Shown piece after piece: positions 50,251 through 60,437 of a DNA stretch of 64,000 nucleotides (positions are counted from its first letter, which is position 1; every line of letters begins with the position of its first letter). Origin of the DNA: Azospirillum brasilense. GTDB lineage: Bacteria > Pseudomonadota > Alphaproteobacteria > Azospirillales > Azospirillaceae. Under the pieces are notes generated by a model. It ran no database searches, was not told the origin of the DNA, and saw nothing but the letters and a program-made list of their open reading frames with translations. The stretch covers positions 558,001-622,000 of the forward strand of contig NZ_CP032349.1 in assembly GCF_005222205.1 (NCBI RefSeq). The letters are read 5' to 3'. The position numbers were made by a program, and so were the translations under genes.

Positions 50251-51984
50251 TTGAAAATCGGCCTGAGGACGATGCTGATTGCGTGCCTGGGGGGTGTCGG
50301 GCTGGCCTTCACGGCCGGCACGGCCGCGATTCTGCAGGTCGAAGCCGGCGAGCGGCTGCAGCGCGTGATCGGCGAGCAACTGCACCTCTACGCCGGGCAG
50401 GTAGCCGACAAGCTCGACCGCGGCATGTTCGAGCGCTACCGCGACCTTCTCGTCGTGACGAGCCTTGAGACGATCCGCGCGACCGAAACGTCGCGCGATT
50501 CACGGCGCGCCGTCCTCCAGAAGCTTCAGGACAGCTATCCGGACTATGCCTGGATCGGCTTCATCCGGCCGACCGGCCTTCTGGAGGCGGCGACGGGCCG
50601 TGTCTATGAAGGCATGGACGTGAGCGCGCGCGGATGGTGGAAGCAGGGGTTCGACCGGCCCTACGTCGGCGATGTGCACGACGCGGTGGTTCTGGGCAAG
50701 CTTCTCTACGCCAACCGGATGGAGGTTCCGCGTTTCGTCGATCTGGCGGCACCGGTGCGCGACGAGCAAGGGACGCTGACCGGCGTGGTCGCCGCCCATC
50801 TGAGCTGGGACTGGGCGTCGGAGGTCGAACGCTCGGTGCTCGGCCAGATTTCCGAGGATGCCGCGGTCGAGGCGATGATCCTCGCCGCCGACGGCACGGT
50901 GATTCTCGGACCCAAACCCCTGGTGGGCAAGCCGCTGGCCTTCGCGTCGACGCCAGAGCGGCGCGCCTGGGTCGAATCCTGGCCGGACGGGCGCCGCTTC
51001 CTGACGAGCGTGGCGCGGACGAAGGGCTACCGGGATTATCCCGGGTTGGGGTGGAGCGTCGTGCTCCGCCAGCCGGTCGATCAGGCGATGGCGCCGGTCG
51101 CCGAGCTGCGGAACCGGGTGATCGCGTGGGGAATCGGCGCCAGCCTGCTGGCGGTCCTGGTCGGTCACGTCCTGGCGACGTGGCTGTCGGCGCCCCTGCG
51201 CGCCATGTCCAGGGCCGTCGAGGCCGCGGGCGCGGACGGCGCGATGCCAGAGCTGCCTCTGACCGGCCGCTACACGGAGGCGGCCACGCTGTCCGGGGCG
51301 CTGCACACCTATGTGAGCGACCTGCAGGAGGCGGATCGGCGGCTCCGCGGCACCGTTGCCGAAAAGACCATCCTGCTTCGCGAGGTCCACCACCGCGTGA
51401 AGAACAACCTGCAGGTGATCTACGGGTTGATGATGGTGGAGATGCGCCGCCTGCCCAAGGGGGACCTGTCGCGGGGCCGCATCGAGGCGCTGGCCGGGCG
51501 CGTGACCTCGATGGGGCGCCTGCACGAGCAGCTCTACACCTCCGGCGACCTGATGAACGTCGATTTCGGAGCGCACCTGCGCCAGCTCTGCGACGCCCTT
51601 CAGGAGCTTCTCCCGAACGAGGCGATCACCATCCAGGCCGATGCGGACGACGTGGCCTGCTCCATCGAACTCGCGACGCCGCTCGGCCTGATCGCCAACG
51701 AACTCGTCGTCAACGCCCTGAAGCACGCCTTCCCGGAGGGGAGGAGCGGAACGGTGACGGTCCGGCTGCGGCAGGCGGGCGATCGTCTGACGATGACCGT
51801 GGCCGACGACGGCGTCGGCTGCCCGGACATGCCGCCCAAGGGGGGAATCGGCACGACGCTCGTCGACGCGCTTGTCCGGCAGGTCGGCGGCACCATATCT
51901 TTCGAAGCCCGACCGGGCTGCGCCGCCACGGTCAGCGTTCCGTTCACCGCCGATGCGAGCCGCCCCGTCGCCGTTCACGCGTGA
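50251..51984 (+). CDS. Membrane sensor histidine kinase with extracytoplasmic sensor and HisKA_2 domain
   Basis: Sensor kinase of about 577 aa. A membrane helix (MLIACLGGVGLAFTAG) opens the protein; residues ~35-285 form an extracytoplasmic CACHE-like sensor (GWWKQGFDRPYVGDV, DYPGLGWSVVLRQP); a second helix lies near 290-320. HAMP-like linker, then the HisKA_2 motif EVHHRVKNNLQVI with the probable phospho-His at 381. The ATPase N-box is ANELVVNALKHAF and the G-box DDGVGCPD. This type often signals through receiver-only proteins. The start is uncertain: TTG at 50251 with GGAAG 10 nt upstream, or ATG at 50272. It is paired with the divergent receiver gene. Confidence 0.87.
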   Translation: MKIGLRTMLIACLGGVGLAFTAGTAAILQVEAGERLQRVIGEQLHLYAGQVADKLDRGMFERYRDLLVVTSLETIRATETSRDSRRAVLQKLQDSYPDYAWIGFIRPTGLLEAATGRVYEGMDVSARGWWKQGFDRPYVGDVHDAVVLGKLLYANRMEVPRFVDLAAPVRDEQGTLTGVVAAHLSWDWASEVERSVLGQISEDAAVEAMILAADGTVILGPKPLVGKPLAFASTPERRAWVESWPDGRRFLTSVARTKGYRDYPGLGWSVVLRQPVDQAMAPVAELRNRVIAWGIGASLLAVLVGHVLATWLSAPLRAMSRAVEAAGADGAMPELPLTGRYTEAATLSGALHTYVSDLQEADRRLRGTVAEKTILLREVHHRVKNNLQVIYGLMMVEMRRLPKGDLSRGRIEALAGRVTSMGRLHEQLYTSGDLMNVDFGAHLRQLCDALQELLPNEAITIQADADDVACSIELATPLGLIANELVVNALKHAFPEGRSGTVTVRLRQAGDRLTMTVADDGVGCPDMPPKGGIGTTLVDALVRQVGGTISFEARPGCAATVSVPFTADASRPVAVHA

Positions 51985-52212
51985 AGGGGATCACAGCATC
52001 CTGTACGGGCCCAATTCTCTTCCGGAAATCCAGGTGCCGCCGGTCAGTATTCGCTTGTAAAAGCCGACGGGTCGCCCCATCTGGAACAGATCAAAGTTGT
52101 TTCGGGGCATGTCGTTCTCCGCCCCGGCCATCCGCTCTGGGTCTCTTTTCCCGAAGTGAATTTGATCCTTGCCCAATGTCGGGCGGGGCAACACCAGCAA
52201 GGGAACAGGCCC
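51985..52212. other. 228-nt leader region of the cold-shock gene
   Basis: No gene seen. It should contain the cspA-type promoter and a long 5' leader, usual for these genes; I could not fix -35/-10 elements with confidence. Confidence 0.35.
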
Positions 52213-52422
52213 ATGGCTATCGGCACCGTGAAATGGTTCAACTCCACCAAGGGTTACGGCTTCATCCAGCCGGATGATGGTTCGGCGGACGTCTTCGTCC
52301 ATATTTCCGCCGTTGACCGCTCCGGCATCGGTCCCCTCAACGAAGGGCAGAAGCTGTCCTTCGAGGCCGTCCGCGACCCGCGGCGGGACAAGGTCTCGGC
52401 CGAGGACCTGCGCGCGCTCTGA
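52213..52422 (+). CDS. Cold-shock protein (CspA family)
   Basis: Single OB-fold RNA chaperone of 69 aa. The RNA-binding motifs RNP1 (KGYGFI, residues 13-18) and RNP2 (VFVHIS, 27-32) are intact. AGGGAAC precedes the ATG. Cold or growth-phase inducible by family precedent. It leads a rightward cluster with a 50-aa protein, rpsU and infC, all translation-related. Confidence 0.95.
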   Translation: MAIGTVKWFNSTKGYGFIQPDDGSADVFVHISAVDRSGIGPLNEGQKLSFEAVRDPRRDKVSAEDLRAL

Positions 52423-52498
52423 GCGCCGCGGACCTCCGGCTTTCAACACAGGACAACAGCCGCCGGCGGGCATCGCCCGCGTCGGCGCAAGGATTCGC

Positions 52499-52651
52499 AT
52501 GACCATCAAGCTTCCTTCGACCGGGGCGGCCCAGGCCGCCCAGCCTCAGCATCAGCGGCCCGCTCCCGTGGCCGAGCCGGCGTGGGCGCCGGGCTGGCCC
52601 CGCCTCACTCCGCGCGAGATTCGCCAGATCGTTCTCGATACCATGGGTTGA
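52499..52651 (+). CDS. Small uncharacterised 50-aa protein
   Basis: Short frame between cspA and rpsU. AAGGAT lies 4 nt upstream of the ATG, a good ribosome site, and codon use resembles its neighbours. The protein is Pro/Ala/Gln-rich in its first half with a helical C-terminus ([15 protein letters not shown]). No known family recognised. The stop codon lies in a 13-bp perfect tandem duplication (52640-52665). Co-transcription with cspA and rpsU hints at a role in cold or translation, but nothing in the sequence proves it. Confidence 0.6.
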   Translation: MTIKLPSTGAAQAAQPQHQRPAPVAEPAWAPGWPRLTPREIRQIVLDTMG

Positions 52652-52665
52652 GACCATGGGTTGAG
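52640..52665. repeat. 13-bp perfect tandem duplication at the stop of the 50-aa gene
   Basis: ACCATGGGTTGAG is present twice, 52640-52652 and 52653-52665. The first copy contains the TGA stop of the small gene. The same period (13 bp) recurs at the rpsU stop. Confidence 0.85.
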
Positions 52666-52737
52666 TTCGGGTCGGGCTTGAACCCCACCCGTACGGAAAA
52701 CCCTTTCCCCAGAATCAACCGGGAGGACAGCCGCCCT

Positions 52738-52941
52738 ATGCTCGTTCAGGTCCGCGACAACGACGTGGGGGGCGCCCTGCGCGTTCTGAAAAGAAAAATG
52801 CAGCGCGAAGGGCTTTTTCGTGAGATGAAGCTGCATCGGCGTTACGAAAAGCCCTCGGAGCGCCGGGCACGGCAGGCGGCGGAATCGGTCCGGCGGCGGC
52901 GGAAGCTGCTGCGCAAGCGCTTGCTGCGTGAAGGCTATTGA
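52738..52941 (+). CDS. rpsU: 30S ribosomal protein S21
   Basis: Small-subunit protein of 67 aa needed for initiation on many mRNAs. [20 protein letters not shown] and the basic [12 protein letters not shown] tail are typical of alphaproteobacterial S21. A GGGAGGAC ribosome site precedes the ATG. It is followed after 105 nt by infC, another initiation-related gene. Its stop codon lies in a 13-bp near-perfect tandem duplication. Confidence 0.96.
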   Translation: MLVQVRDNDVGGALRVLKRKMQREGLFREMKLHRRYEKPSERRARQAAESVRRRRKLLRKRLLREGY

Positions 52942-52956
52942 CCAGGGCTATTGACC
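52931..52956. repeat. 13-bp tandem duplication at the rpsU stop
   Basis: AAGGCTATTGACC (52931-52943) and AGGGCTATTGACC (52944-52956), 12 of 13 identical. The first copy carries the rpsU TGA. It lies 300 nt from the similar duplication at 52640-52665. Confidence 0.8.
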
Positions 52957-53035
52957 GTGGCCACCGATGCCTTAATTTGAGGGACGGCGTCAGGGCCGTC
53001 AGCACCCATTCCGGTTCCTCGCCGGACAGACCGTT

Positions 53036-53049
53036 GGAGACAGGACATA
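53036..53049 (+). promoter_or_regulatory. Ribosome site deciding an ATA start for infC
   Basis: GGAG (53036-53039) within GGAGACAGG is spaced 7 nt from ATA at 53047-53049. No ATG, GTG or TTG lies in frame between this point and the GTG at 53119, which would delete the conserved N-terminus. Confidence 0.6.
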
Positions 53050-53580
53050 GCTAAACTCTACGATGCGGACCCGGTCCGCGAAGGCCCGCGCATCAATCGG
53101 GAAATCACGGCACGCACGGTGCGCCTCGTCGGTGCCAACGGTGAGATGATCGGCGTGGTCTCGCTGCGCGACGCGTTCGACGCTGCGGTCGAGGCCGAAC
53201 TCGACCTCGTCGAGGTGGCCCCCCAGGCGGAGCCGCCGGTCTGCAAGATCCTCGACTACGGCCGGTTCCGGTTCGAGGAGCAGAAGAAGGCCAACGAGGC
53301 CCGCAAGAAGCAGAAGATCATCGAGATCAAGGAGCTGAAGCTCCGGCCGAACATCGATGACCACGATTACGACGTGAAGATGCGGGCCGCTCGGCGCTTC
53401 CTCGAAGAGGGCGACAAGGTCAAGATGACCATGCGGTTCCGCGGGCGCGAGATGGCGCACCAGGATCTGGGCATGAACGTGCTGATCCGCGTGCGCGACC
53501 AGTTCGAGGACATCGCCAAGGTCGAGCAGATGCCCCGGATGGAAGGGCGCATGATGGTCATGGTCATCGCGCCGCGCTGA
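53047..53580 (+). CDS. infC: Translation initiation factor IF-3, probable ATA start
   Basis: IF-3 (177 aa if started at ATA 53047) binds the 30S subunit and checks the start codon. The N-terminal domain has [10 protein letters not shown] then [11 protein letters not shown] and D-L-V-E-V-A-P; the linker is rich in Lys; the C-terminal domain carries [17 protein letters not shown] and [13 protein letters not shown]. Starting at GTG 53119 would remove [10 protein letters not shown], a conserved IF-3 segment, so the upstream start is favoured. Rare start codons (AUU in E. coli) let IF-3 repress its own translation. rpmI and rplT, the usual partners, do not follow; a strong terminator does. Confidence 0.92.
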   Translation: MAKLYDADPVREGPRINREITARTVRLVGANGEMIGVVSLRDAFDAAVEAELDLVEVAPQAEPPVCKILDYGRFRFEEQKKANEARKKQKIIEIKELKLRPNIDDHDYDVKMRAARRFLEEGDKVKMTMRFRGREMAHQDLGMNVLIRVRDQFEDIAKVEQMPRMEGRMMVMVIAPR

Positions 53581-53610
53581 CCGACAACGGACCAGCTGGC
53601 GCGTTTGACG

Positions 53611-53651
53611 GCAAGGGGACCGCCCTCTGTGGGGCGGTCCCCTTGCGTTTT
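53611..53651 (+). terminator. Rho-independent terminator after infC
   Basis: A perfect 15-bp stem (GCAAGGGGACCGCCC at 53611-53625 with its complement at 53632-53646), 6-nt loop, then G and TTTT. It lies 30 nt past the infC stop and isolates it from the RND operon. Confidence 0.9.
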
Positions 53652-53798
53652 CGGCCATGCCTTCCCAGCCGCCCTTCTCAGCCGCGGATGGTCGCTTCAA
53701 GGCCATTTCCACGTCAACACTCGCACTTTTCATCGGCACCGCTGAACCCAATCGCCGCGGCCCTGTTTAGAAGGCACGGTTGAACGGGAGCCCCCTCG

Positions 53799-54941
53799 AT
53801 GCTGCGCCTTCGCCACGGCCTCGCCGTTTCGTGTCTGCTCGCCCTTCTCCTTTCGGGCGGGGTCCTGGCCCAGCAGCCCGCCAACACGCCGCCCCCCACG
53901 GTCACCACCGAGGTGGTGCGCGAACGGGACGTCACCCCGACCAGCGAGTTCATCGGCCGCGTCCAGGCGATCCAGGACTTCGAAGCCCGCGCCCGCGTCG
54001 AGGGCTACATCGAGCAGGTGGCCTTCCAGGAAGGCCAGAACGTCACCAAGGACACCCTCCTCTACGTCATCGAGCAGGCCCCCTACCAGGCCGCAGTGGA
54101 CAGCGCCAAGGCCGACCTCGCCCGCGCCCAGGCGACTCTGCGCGAGGCCCAGCGCGCCTTCCAGCGCGCGCAGGAGCTGCGGACCCGCGGCAACATCTCC
54201 CAGGCCGACGTCGATCAGGCCCAGGCGGGGCAGGAGACGGCGGAAGCCGACATCATGCAGACGCAGGCCAAGCTGCGGCAGGCGGAGCTGAACCTCGGCT
54301 ACACGCGCATCGCCTCGCCCATCGATGGGCGCATCGGCGCCACCGCGATGACCGTGGGGGACCTCGTCAACCCGTCCAGCGGGCCGCTCGCCACGGTCGT
54401 CCAGCTCGACCCCATCCGCGTCGTCTTCTCGGTCAGCGATCGCGACGTCCTCGAGGTGCAGCGCGCGTCCCCCGACCTCGCCTCCAACGAGGCGGTGAAC
54501 CGCTTCGTCCCGGCCCTGCGGCTGGCCGACGGCTCCGAATACGGGCAGAAGGGCAAGGTTGCCTTCGCGAGCAACCGCATCGACCCGCAGACCGGAACCA
54601 TCCCCGTCTACGCCGACTTCGCGAATCCCAAGGGATTTCTGCTGCCCGGCCAGTATGTGACCGTGCTGATCCGCCCGGCGCAGACCGAGCGGCAGCCGGT
54701 GGTGCCGGTGTCGGCCATCCAGCAGGACCAGCAGGGCAGCTACGTCCTGGTGCTCGACCAGGAGAACCGGGCGCAGCGCCGCCCGATCGAGCCCGGACCG
54801 CAGCTCGATCAGGTGATCGCCGTGCCCAAGGGCGTGCAATCCGGCGAGACCGTCATCATCGGCGGCGCCCAGAAGGTCCGCCCCGGCATGGTCGTGCAGC
54901 CCGAGAGAGCCCCCCAGACCGCCGAACAGCCGCGAGGATAA
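53799..54941 (+). CDS. RND efflux periplasmic adaptor (membrane fusion protein)
   Basis: Adaptor of 380 aa with a signal peptide (about 1-24, VLAQQ) and no lipobox. Lipoyl half-motif EARARVEGYIEQVAFQEGQ near residue 62, coiled hairpin of Ala/Gln/Arg-rich heptads (95-165), second half LGYTRIASPIDGRIGATAM near 167, then beta-barrel. GGGAG precedes the ATG. It is separated from the permease gene by 6 nt, forming a two-gene pump operon. It is only loosely similar to the adaptor at 7877-9058, so the two pumps are not a recent duplication. Confidence 0.93.
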   Translation: MLRLRHGLAVSCLLALLLSGGVLAQQPANTPPPTVTTEVVRERDVTPTSEFIGRVQAIQDFEARARVEGYIEQVAFQEGQNVTKDTLLYVIEQAPYQAAVDSAKADLARAQATLREAQRAFQRAQELRTRGNISQADVDQAQAGQETAEADIMQTQAKLRQAELNLGYTRIASPIDGRIGATAMTVGDLVNPSSGPLATVVQLDPIRVVFSVSDRDVLEVQRASPDLASNEAVNRFVPALRLADGSEYGQKGKVAFASNRIDPQTGTIPVYADFANPKGFLLPGQYVTVLIRPAQTERQPVVPVSAIQQDQQGSYVLVLDQENRAQRRPIEPGPQLDQVIAVPKGVQSGETVIIGGAQKVRPGMVVQPERAPQTAEQPRG

Positions 54942-54947
54942 GAGCCC

Positions 54948-57900
54948 ATGTTCTCCGGCCTGTTCATCCGGCGCCCGAACCTTGCCATCGTCATCGCGCT
55001 GGTCGTGACCATCGCGGGCGCGCTGGCCATCCTGGCCATCCCGGTGGCGCAGTTCCCGCCGATCACGCCGCCCTCGGTGCAGGTCTCCGCCAGCTATCCC
55101 GGCGCCAACGCCCAGGTCGTCGCCGACAGCGTCGCCGCCCCGATCGAGGCGCAGGTGAACGGCGTGGAGGGCATGCTCTACATGTCCTCCACCAGCACCG
55201 ACACCGGCGCCTACACGCTGTCGGTCACCTTCGCGCAGGGCACCGACCCGGATCTGGCCCAGATCAATGTGCAGAACCGCCTGTCGCTCGCCACGCCGAC
55301 GCTGCCGGCGGAGGTGTCGCGCCAGGGCGTCACGGTGCGCAAGCAGTCGTCCAACATGCTGATGGCCGTCAACGTCTTCTCGCCCGGCGGCCAGTTCGAC
55401 CCGATCTTCATCTCCAACTACGCCAGCATCAACCTGCGCGACGCCATCGCGCGGGTGCCCGGCGTCGGCGACGCCCAGGTGATGGGCGCGCTGACCTACG
55501 CCATGCGCGTCTGGATGGACCCCAACCGCATGACGGCGCTGGGCATCACCGCGGCGGACGTGGTCGCGGCGATCCAGAACCAGAATCTCCAGGCCTCGGC
55601 CGGGCAGATCGGCGCCCCGCCGGTTCCCGACGGCCAGCAGCAGCAGCTGACCATCCTCGCCCGCGGCCGGCTGGACGACCCCAAGCAGTTCGCCGGCATC
55701 ATCGTGCGCACCAACCCGAACGGCGGCGTGGTGCGGCTGGGCGACATCGGGCGGGTGGAGCTGGGGGCGCAGAGCTACAGCTCCACCGCCAAGCTGGACG
55801 GCGACCCGGCGGCGACCCTGGTCGTCTACCAGTCGCCGGACGCCAACGCGCTGGACGTCGCCAAGGCGGTGCGGGCCGAGCTGGAGCGGCTGTCCGGCCG
55901 CTTCCCGGAGGGGCTGGACTACGCCGTCGTCTTCGACACCACCAGCTTCGTCAGCGCGACGATCGAGGAGATCGTGCTGACGCTGGGCATCACCTTCCTG
56001 CTGGTGGTGGTGGTCATCTACGTCTTCCTGCAGGACTGGCGGGCGACGATGATCCCGACCCTGGCGATCCCGGTGTCGATCATCGGCGTCTTCGCCGTGC
56101 TGCTGGCGCTGGGCTACAGCGCCAACACCATCACGCTGTTCGCGCTGGTGCTGGCGATCGGGCTGGTCGTCGACGACGCCATCGTGGTGGTCGAGAATGT
56201 CCGCCGCGTCATGGAGGAGCATCCCGACCAGCCCGCCCCCTCGGCCAGCCGCATCGCCATGGAGCAGGTGACCGGCGCCATCGTCGCCTCCACCCTGGTG
56301 CTGGCCGCGGTGTTCGTTCCGGTGGCCTTCCTTCCGGGCATCACCGGCCAGCTCTACCGCCAGTTCGCGGTCACCATCACCACGTCCTTCCTGATTTCCG
56401 GCATGGTGTCGCTGACGCTGACCCCGGCGCTGTGCGGCCTCCTGCTGCGCCCGCCGACCCCGCCCTGGCGCCCGCTGGCCGCCTTCAACCGGGGGCTGGA
56501 CGGGGTGCGCGACCGTTACAGCGGCCTCGTCGGCTGGCTGTCGCGCAAACTGGTGATCGGGATCGCCGCCTTCGCCCTGCTGACCGCCGGGGCCTTCCTG
56601 CTGCTGCGCGGCCTGCCCACCGCCTTCCTGCCGTCCGAGGATCAGGGATACTTCTTCGTCAACGTCCAGTTGCCGAGTGCCGCGTCGCTGAGCCGGACGG
56701 AAGCGGTGATGAACGACGTCAACGAGCGGCTGCGCGCGACGCCGGGGGTCGCCCATGTGATCTCCATCGCCGGCTACAGCATCCTCAGCGGGGCGGCTTC
56801 CAACGTCGGTCTGCAGATCGTCGTGCTGAAGCCCTGGGGGGAGCGGGGGGCCGACGAGACGGTGGACGCGCTGCTGGGCCGGCTGAGGCCGCAGCTCGCC
56901 GCGGTGCCGCAGGCGACCATCGCCGCCTTCAACCCGCCCTCCATCCCCAGTCTCGGCAGCACCGGCGGCTTCCAGCTCCAGGTGCAGGCGCTGGGCGGCC
57001 AGTCCGCGCAGCAGCTGGGCGCGGTGCTGCGCGGATTGCTGGTCGCCGCCAACCAGGACGCGCGGCTGTCGGCCGTCTTCAGCACCTTCAGCCCGGACGT
57101 GCCGCATCTCTTCATCGACCTCGACCGCACCAAGGCGGCGTTGCTCGGCGTCTCGCCGGGCGACGTCTTCACCACGCTTCAGGCCCATCTCGGGTCGCAG
57201 TACGTCAACGACTTCAACCTCTACGGCCGGGTCTTCCAGGTCCAGGTGCAGGACGCCGCGGAGCACCGGGACGAGGTGGCGGCCATCGACCAGCTCTATG
57301 TGCGGAGTTCGTCGGGGGACATGGTGCCGCTGCGCAGCATCGTGAGCATCCGCAACACGCTGGCCCCCGACAGCTTGGTCCGCTACGACCAGTTCCTCTC
57401 CGCCTCGGTCAACGGGAACCCGGCCCCCGGCGGCAGTTCCGGCCGGGCGCTGGCGGCGATGCAGGAGGTGGCGGACCGCACCCTGCCGGCGGGCTACGCC
57501 ACGGAATGGACCGGCCTGTCCTATCAGGAAAGCCGCATCGGCAACCAGACGATCATCATCTTCGGGCTGGCGGTGCTGTTCGGCTATCTGTTCCTGGTGG
57601 CGCAGTACGAGAACTGGCTGATCCCGCTGGCCGTGCTGCTGTCCGTCGCCATCGCGGTGCTGGGGGCCGGCATCGGCCTGAGCGTCGCCGGCATCGCCAA
57701 CGACGTCTATGCGCAGATCGGCCTTGTCCTGCTGGTCGGCCTTGCCGCCAAGAACGCCATCCTGATCGTCGAGTTCGCGCGGGAGCAGCGCGCCGCCGGC
57801 CACTCCATCATCGATTCCGCAATGATGGGCGCCCGCCAGCGCTTCCGCGCGGTGCTGATGACGGCGCTGGCCTTCATCCTGGGGGCGGTGCCGCTGCTCG

Positions 57901-58091
57901 TTGCCACCGGCGCCGGCGCGGCGAGCCGGCGGTCAATCGGCACGACGGTCTTCAGCGGCATGACCGCGGCGACGCTGATCGGAATCATCTTCGTGCCGGT
58001 CCTGTTCGTCGCCTTCCAGCGCCTGACCGAACGGCTCGTCCCGCACCGCGATCCGACGGACGTCCCGGCAAAGACATCTCCGGCGGAATGA
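54948..58091 (+). CDS. RND efflux permease, HAE1 family
   Basis: Proton-driven multidrug pump, 1047 aa. First helix after [18 protein letters not shown], then [12 protein letters not shown], the HAE1 signature. Proton-relay Asp pair in [18 protein letters not shown]. Two six-helix halves with large periplasmic loops are complete. As in the first pump, no outer-membrane factor gene follows. A hemerythrin-like membrane protein gene comes 59 nt later. No regulator lies beside it; substrates unknown. Confidence 0.94.
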   Translation: MFSGLFIRRPNLAIVIALVVTIAGALAILAIPVAQFPPITPPSVQVSASYPGANAQVVADSVAAPIEAQVNGVEGMLYMSSTSTDTGAYTLSVTFAQGTDPDLAQINVQNRLSLATPTLPAEVSRQGVTVRKQSSNMLMAVNVFSPGGQFDPIFISNYASINLRDAIARVPGVGDAQVMGALTYAMRVWMDPNRMTALGITAADVVAAIQNQNLQASAGQIGAPPVPDGQQQQLTILARGRLDDPKQFAGIIVRTNPNGGVVRLGDIGRVELGAQSYSSTAKLDGDPAATLVVYQSPDANALDVAKAVRAELERLSGRFPEGLDYAVVFDTTSFVSATIEEIVLTLGITFLLVVVVIYVFLQDWRATMIPTLAIPVSIIGVFAVLLALGYSANTITLFALVLAIGLVVDDAIVVVENVRRVMEEHPDQPAPSASRIAMEQVTGAIVASTLVLAAVFVPVAFLPGITGQLYRQFAVTITTSFLISGMVSLTLTPALCGLLLRPPTPPWRPLAAFNRGLDGVRDRYSGLVGWLSRKLVIGIAAFALLTAGAFLLLRGLPTAFLPSEDQGYFFVNVQLPSAASLSRTEAVMNDVNERLRATPGVAHVISIAGYSILSGAASNVGLQIVVLKPWGERGADETVDALLGRLRPQLAAVPQATIAAFNPPSIPSLGSTGGFQLQVQALGGQSAQQLGAVLRGLLVAANQDARLSAVFSTFSPDVPHLFIDLDRTKAALLGVSPGDVFTTLQAHLGSQYVNDFNLYGRVFQVQVQDAAEHRDEVAAIDQLYVRSSSGDMVPLRSIVSIRNTLAPDSLVRYDQFLSASVNGNPAPGGSSGRALAAMQEVADRTLPAGYATEWTGLSYQESRIGNQTIIIFGLAVLFGYLFLVAQYENWLIPLAVLLSVAIAVLGAGIGLSVAGIANDVYAQIGLVLLVGLAAKNAILIVEFAREQRAAGHSIIDSAMMGARQRFRAVLMTALAFILGAVPLLVATGAGAASRRSIGTTVFSGMTAATLIGIIFVPVLFVAFQRLTERLVPHRDPTDVPAKTSPAE

Positions 58092-58150
58092 CCCGGTCCC
58101 GCCCCTGTTGGTCATCGGACACATCCATGGACCCGGGAGGCACGGACATC

Positions 58151-58720
58151 ATGACCAGGAGAGGAAGGGACCTCTGGTCCACAAGCGGCCTGATCGCCTT
58201 CGCCAGCGGTGCCGCCGTGGCGATCCTCGCCAGCCGTCTTCTGCCGCCGGTGGTCGCCCAGGCTACCGGAACGACGATGGCCCGCGACCCGTTCGACGCC
58301 CTGGCAAACGACCACCGCCACATCCTGGCGCTGCTCGACGCGATGGAGCGGACCCACACCGGCGAGACCTTCCAGCGGACGCAGCTCCTGCTCCGTCTCA
58401 AGCGCCGCCTCGCCGCGCACGCCATGGCCGAGGAGGACGTCGTCTACCCCCTGCTGCACGACCATGCGCATCAAGAGGCGGACGCCCGGCACCTTTACAG
58501 CGAACACGCCGACATGAAGATGCACCTGTTCGCCCTTGAGCAGATGCCCAAGGACGATCCCGCGTGGCGTCGGCGCGTCGTCGCGCTGAAGGAGCTGATC
58601 GCGGAACATGTCCGGCAGGAGGAGGAGGTCGATTTCCCCAAGCTGCGCGACGCGCTGGACCGGCGGGAGACTGCCCAGCTGTCGGGCCATGTGCGGCGGG
58701 AGAAGGCCCTGCTGCTGTAG
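58151..58720 (+). CDS. Membrane-anchored hemerythrin-domain protein
   Basis: Protein of 189 aa with one N-terminal membrane helix (residues ~12-35, GLIAFASGAAVAILASRLLP) followed by a hemerythrin HHE domain. Candidate di-iron ligands: H54/H56 in NDHRHILAL, H86 with E90 in LAAHAMAEED, H101 in LLHDH, H114 and H118 in YSEHADMKMH, H149 with E153 in AEHVRQEEEVDFPKL. ATG 58151 follows GGGAGG by 10 nt; ATG 58127 is an alternative. It likely senses or stores O2, NO or iron at the membrane. It follows the RND permease by 59 nt and may share its transcript, paralleling the other pump-hemerythrin pair in this window. Confidence 0.83.
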   Translation: MTRRGRDLWSTSGLIAFASGAAVAILASRLLPPVVAQATGTTMARDPFDALANDHRHILALLDAMERTHTGETFQRTQLLLRLKRRLAAHAMAEEDVVYPLLHDHAHQEADARHLYSEHADMKMHLFALEQMPKDDPAWRRRVVALKELIAEHVRQEEEVDFPKLRDALDRRETAQLSGHVRREKALLL

Positions 58721-58733
58721 CGTCGCGATCCGG

Positions 58734-60161
<1,428 letters not shown>

Positions 60162-60196
60162 GGCCCGCCTCCCGCCGCGTCGATTCTGTTAATATT

Positions 60197-60221
60197 CTGA
60201 ACACTGTTTGTCAAAATTCAG
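60197..60221. promoter_or_regulatory. Candidate upstream activator site
   Basis: CTGAA and TTCAG flank a 15-nt AT-rich spacer in a tract much less GC-rich than its surroundings, 112 nt upstream of the sigma54 promoter and 36 nt from the activator start. Distance and symmetry fit an enhancer for the Fis-type activator. Confidence 0.4.
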
Positions 60222-60332
60222 CACACGACGGAAGCCCCGATATCGAGGGCGCCGACGGAAGAGGGCGCGAATCTTCAGGCAATCCGCCCGCTTGGCTCAC
60301 CCATCCCCGGCCATGGCAACGCCTTCCATCAT

Positions 60333-60348
60333 TGGCACGCCCCTTGCT
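60333..60348 (+). promoter_or_regulatory. Sigma54 promoter of the dehydrogenase-BKACE operon
   Basis: TGGCACGCCCCTTGCT matches the -24/-12 consensus (TGGCAC-N5-TTGCT) at every informative position, with exact GG-N10-GC spacing. It lies 90 nt before the first gene, so transcription would begin near 60360. Confidence 0.88.
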
Positions 60349-60437
60349 TTGATTGCACCAAGAAAATATGGGTGCGGCGAACAATCGGCCGAACGGCCGT
60401 CGCGGCGGCGCTCAGGCAGGGAGGGAAGCACGAGGGC

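Noticed and set aside
53730-57803. 1357-codon open frame on the minus strand opposite the second RND operon
   Set aside because: Low-complexity His/Gln/Arg/Gly-rich translation with no motif; it mirrors the codon pattern of the RND genes on the plus strand. A GC-driven shadow.
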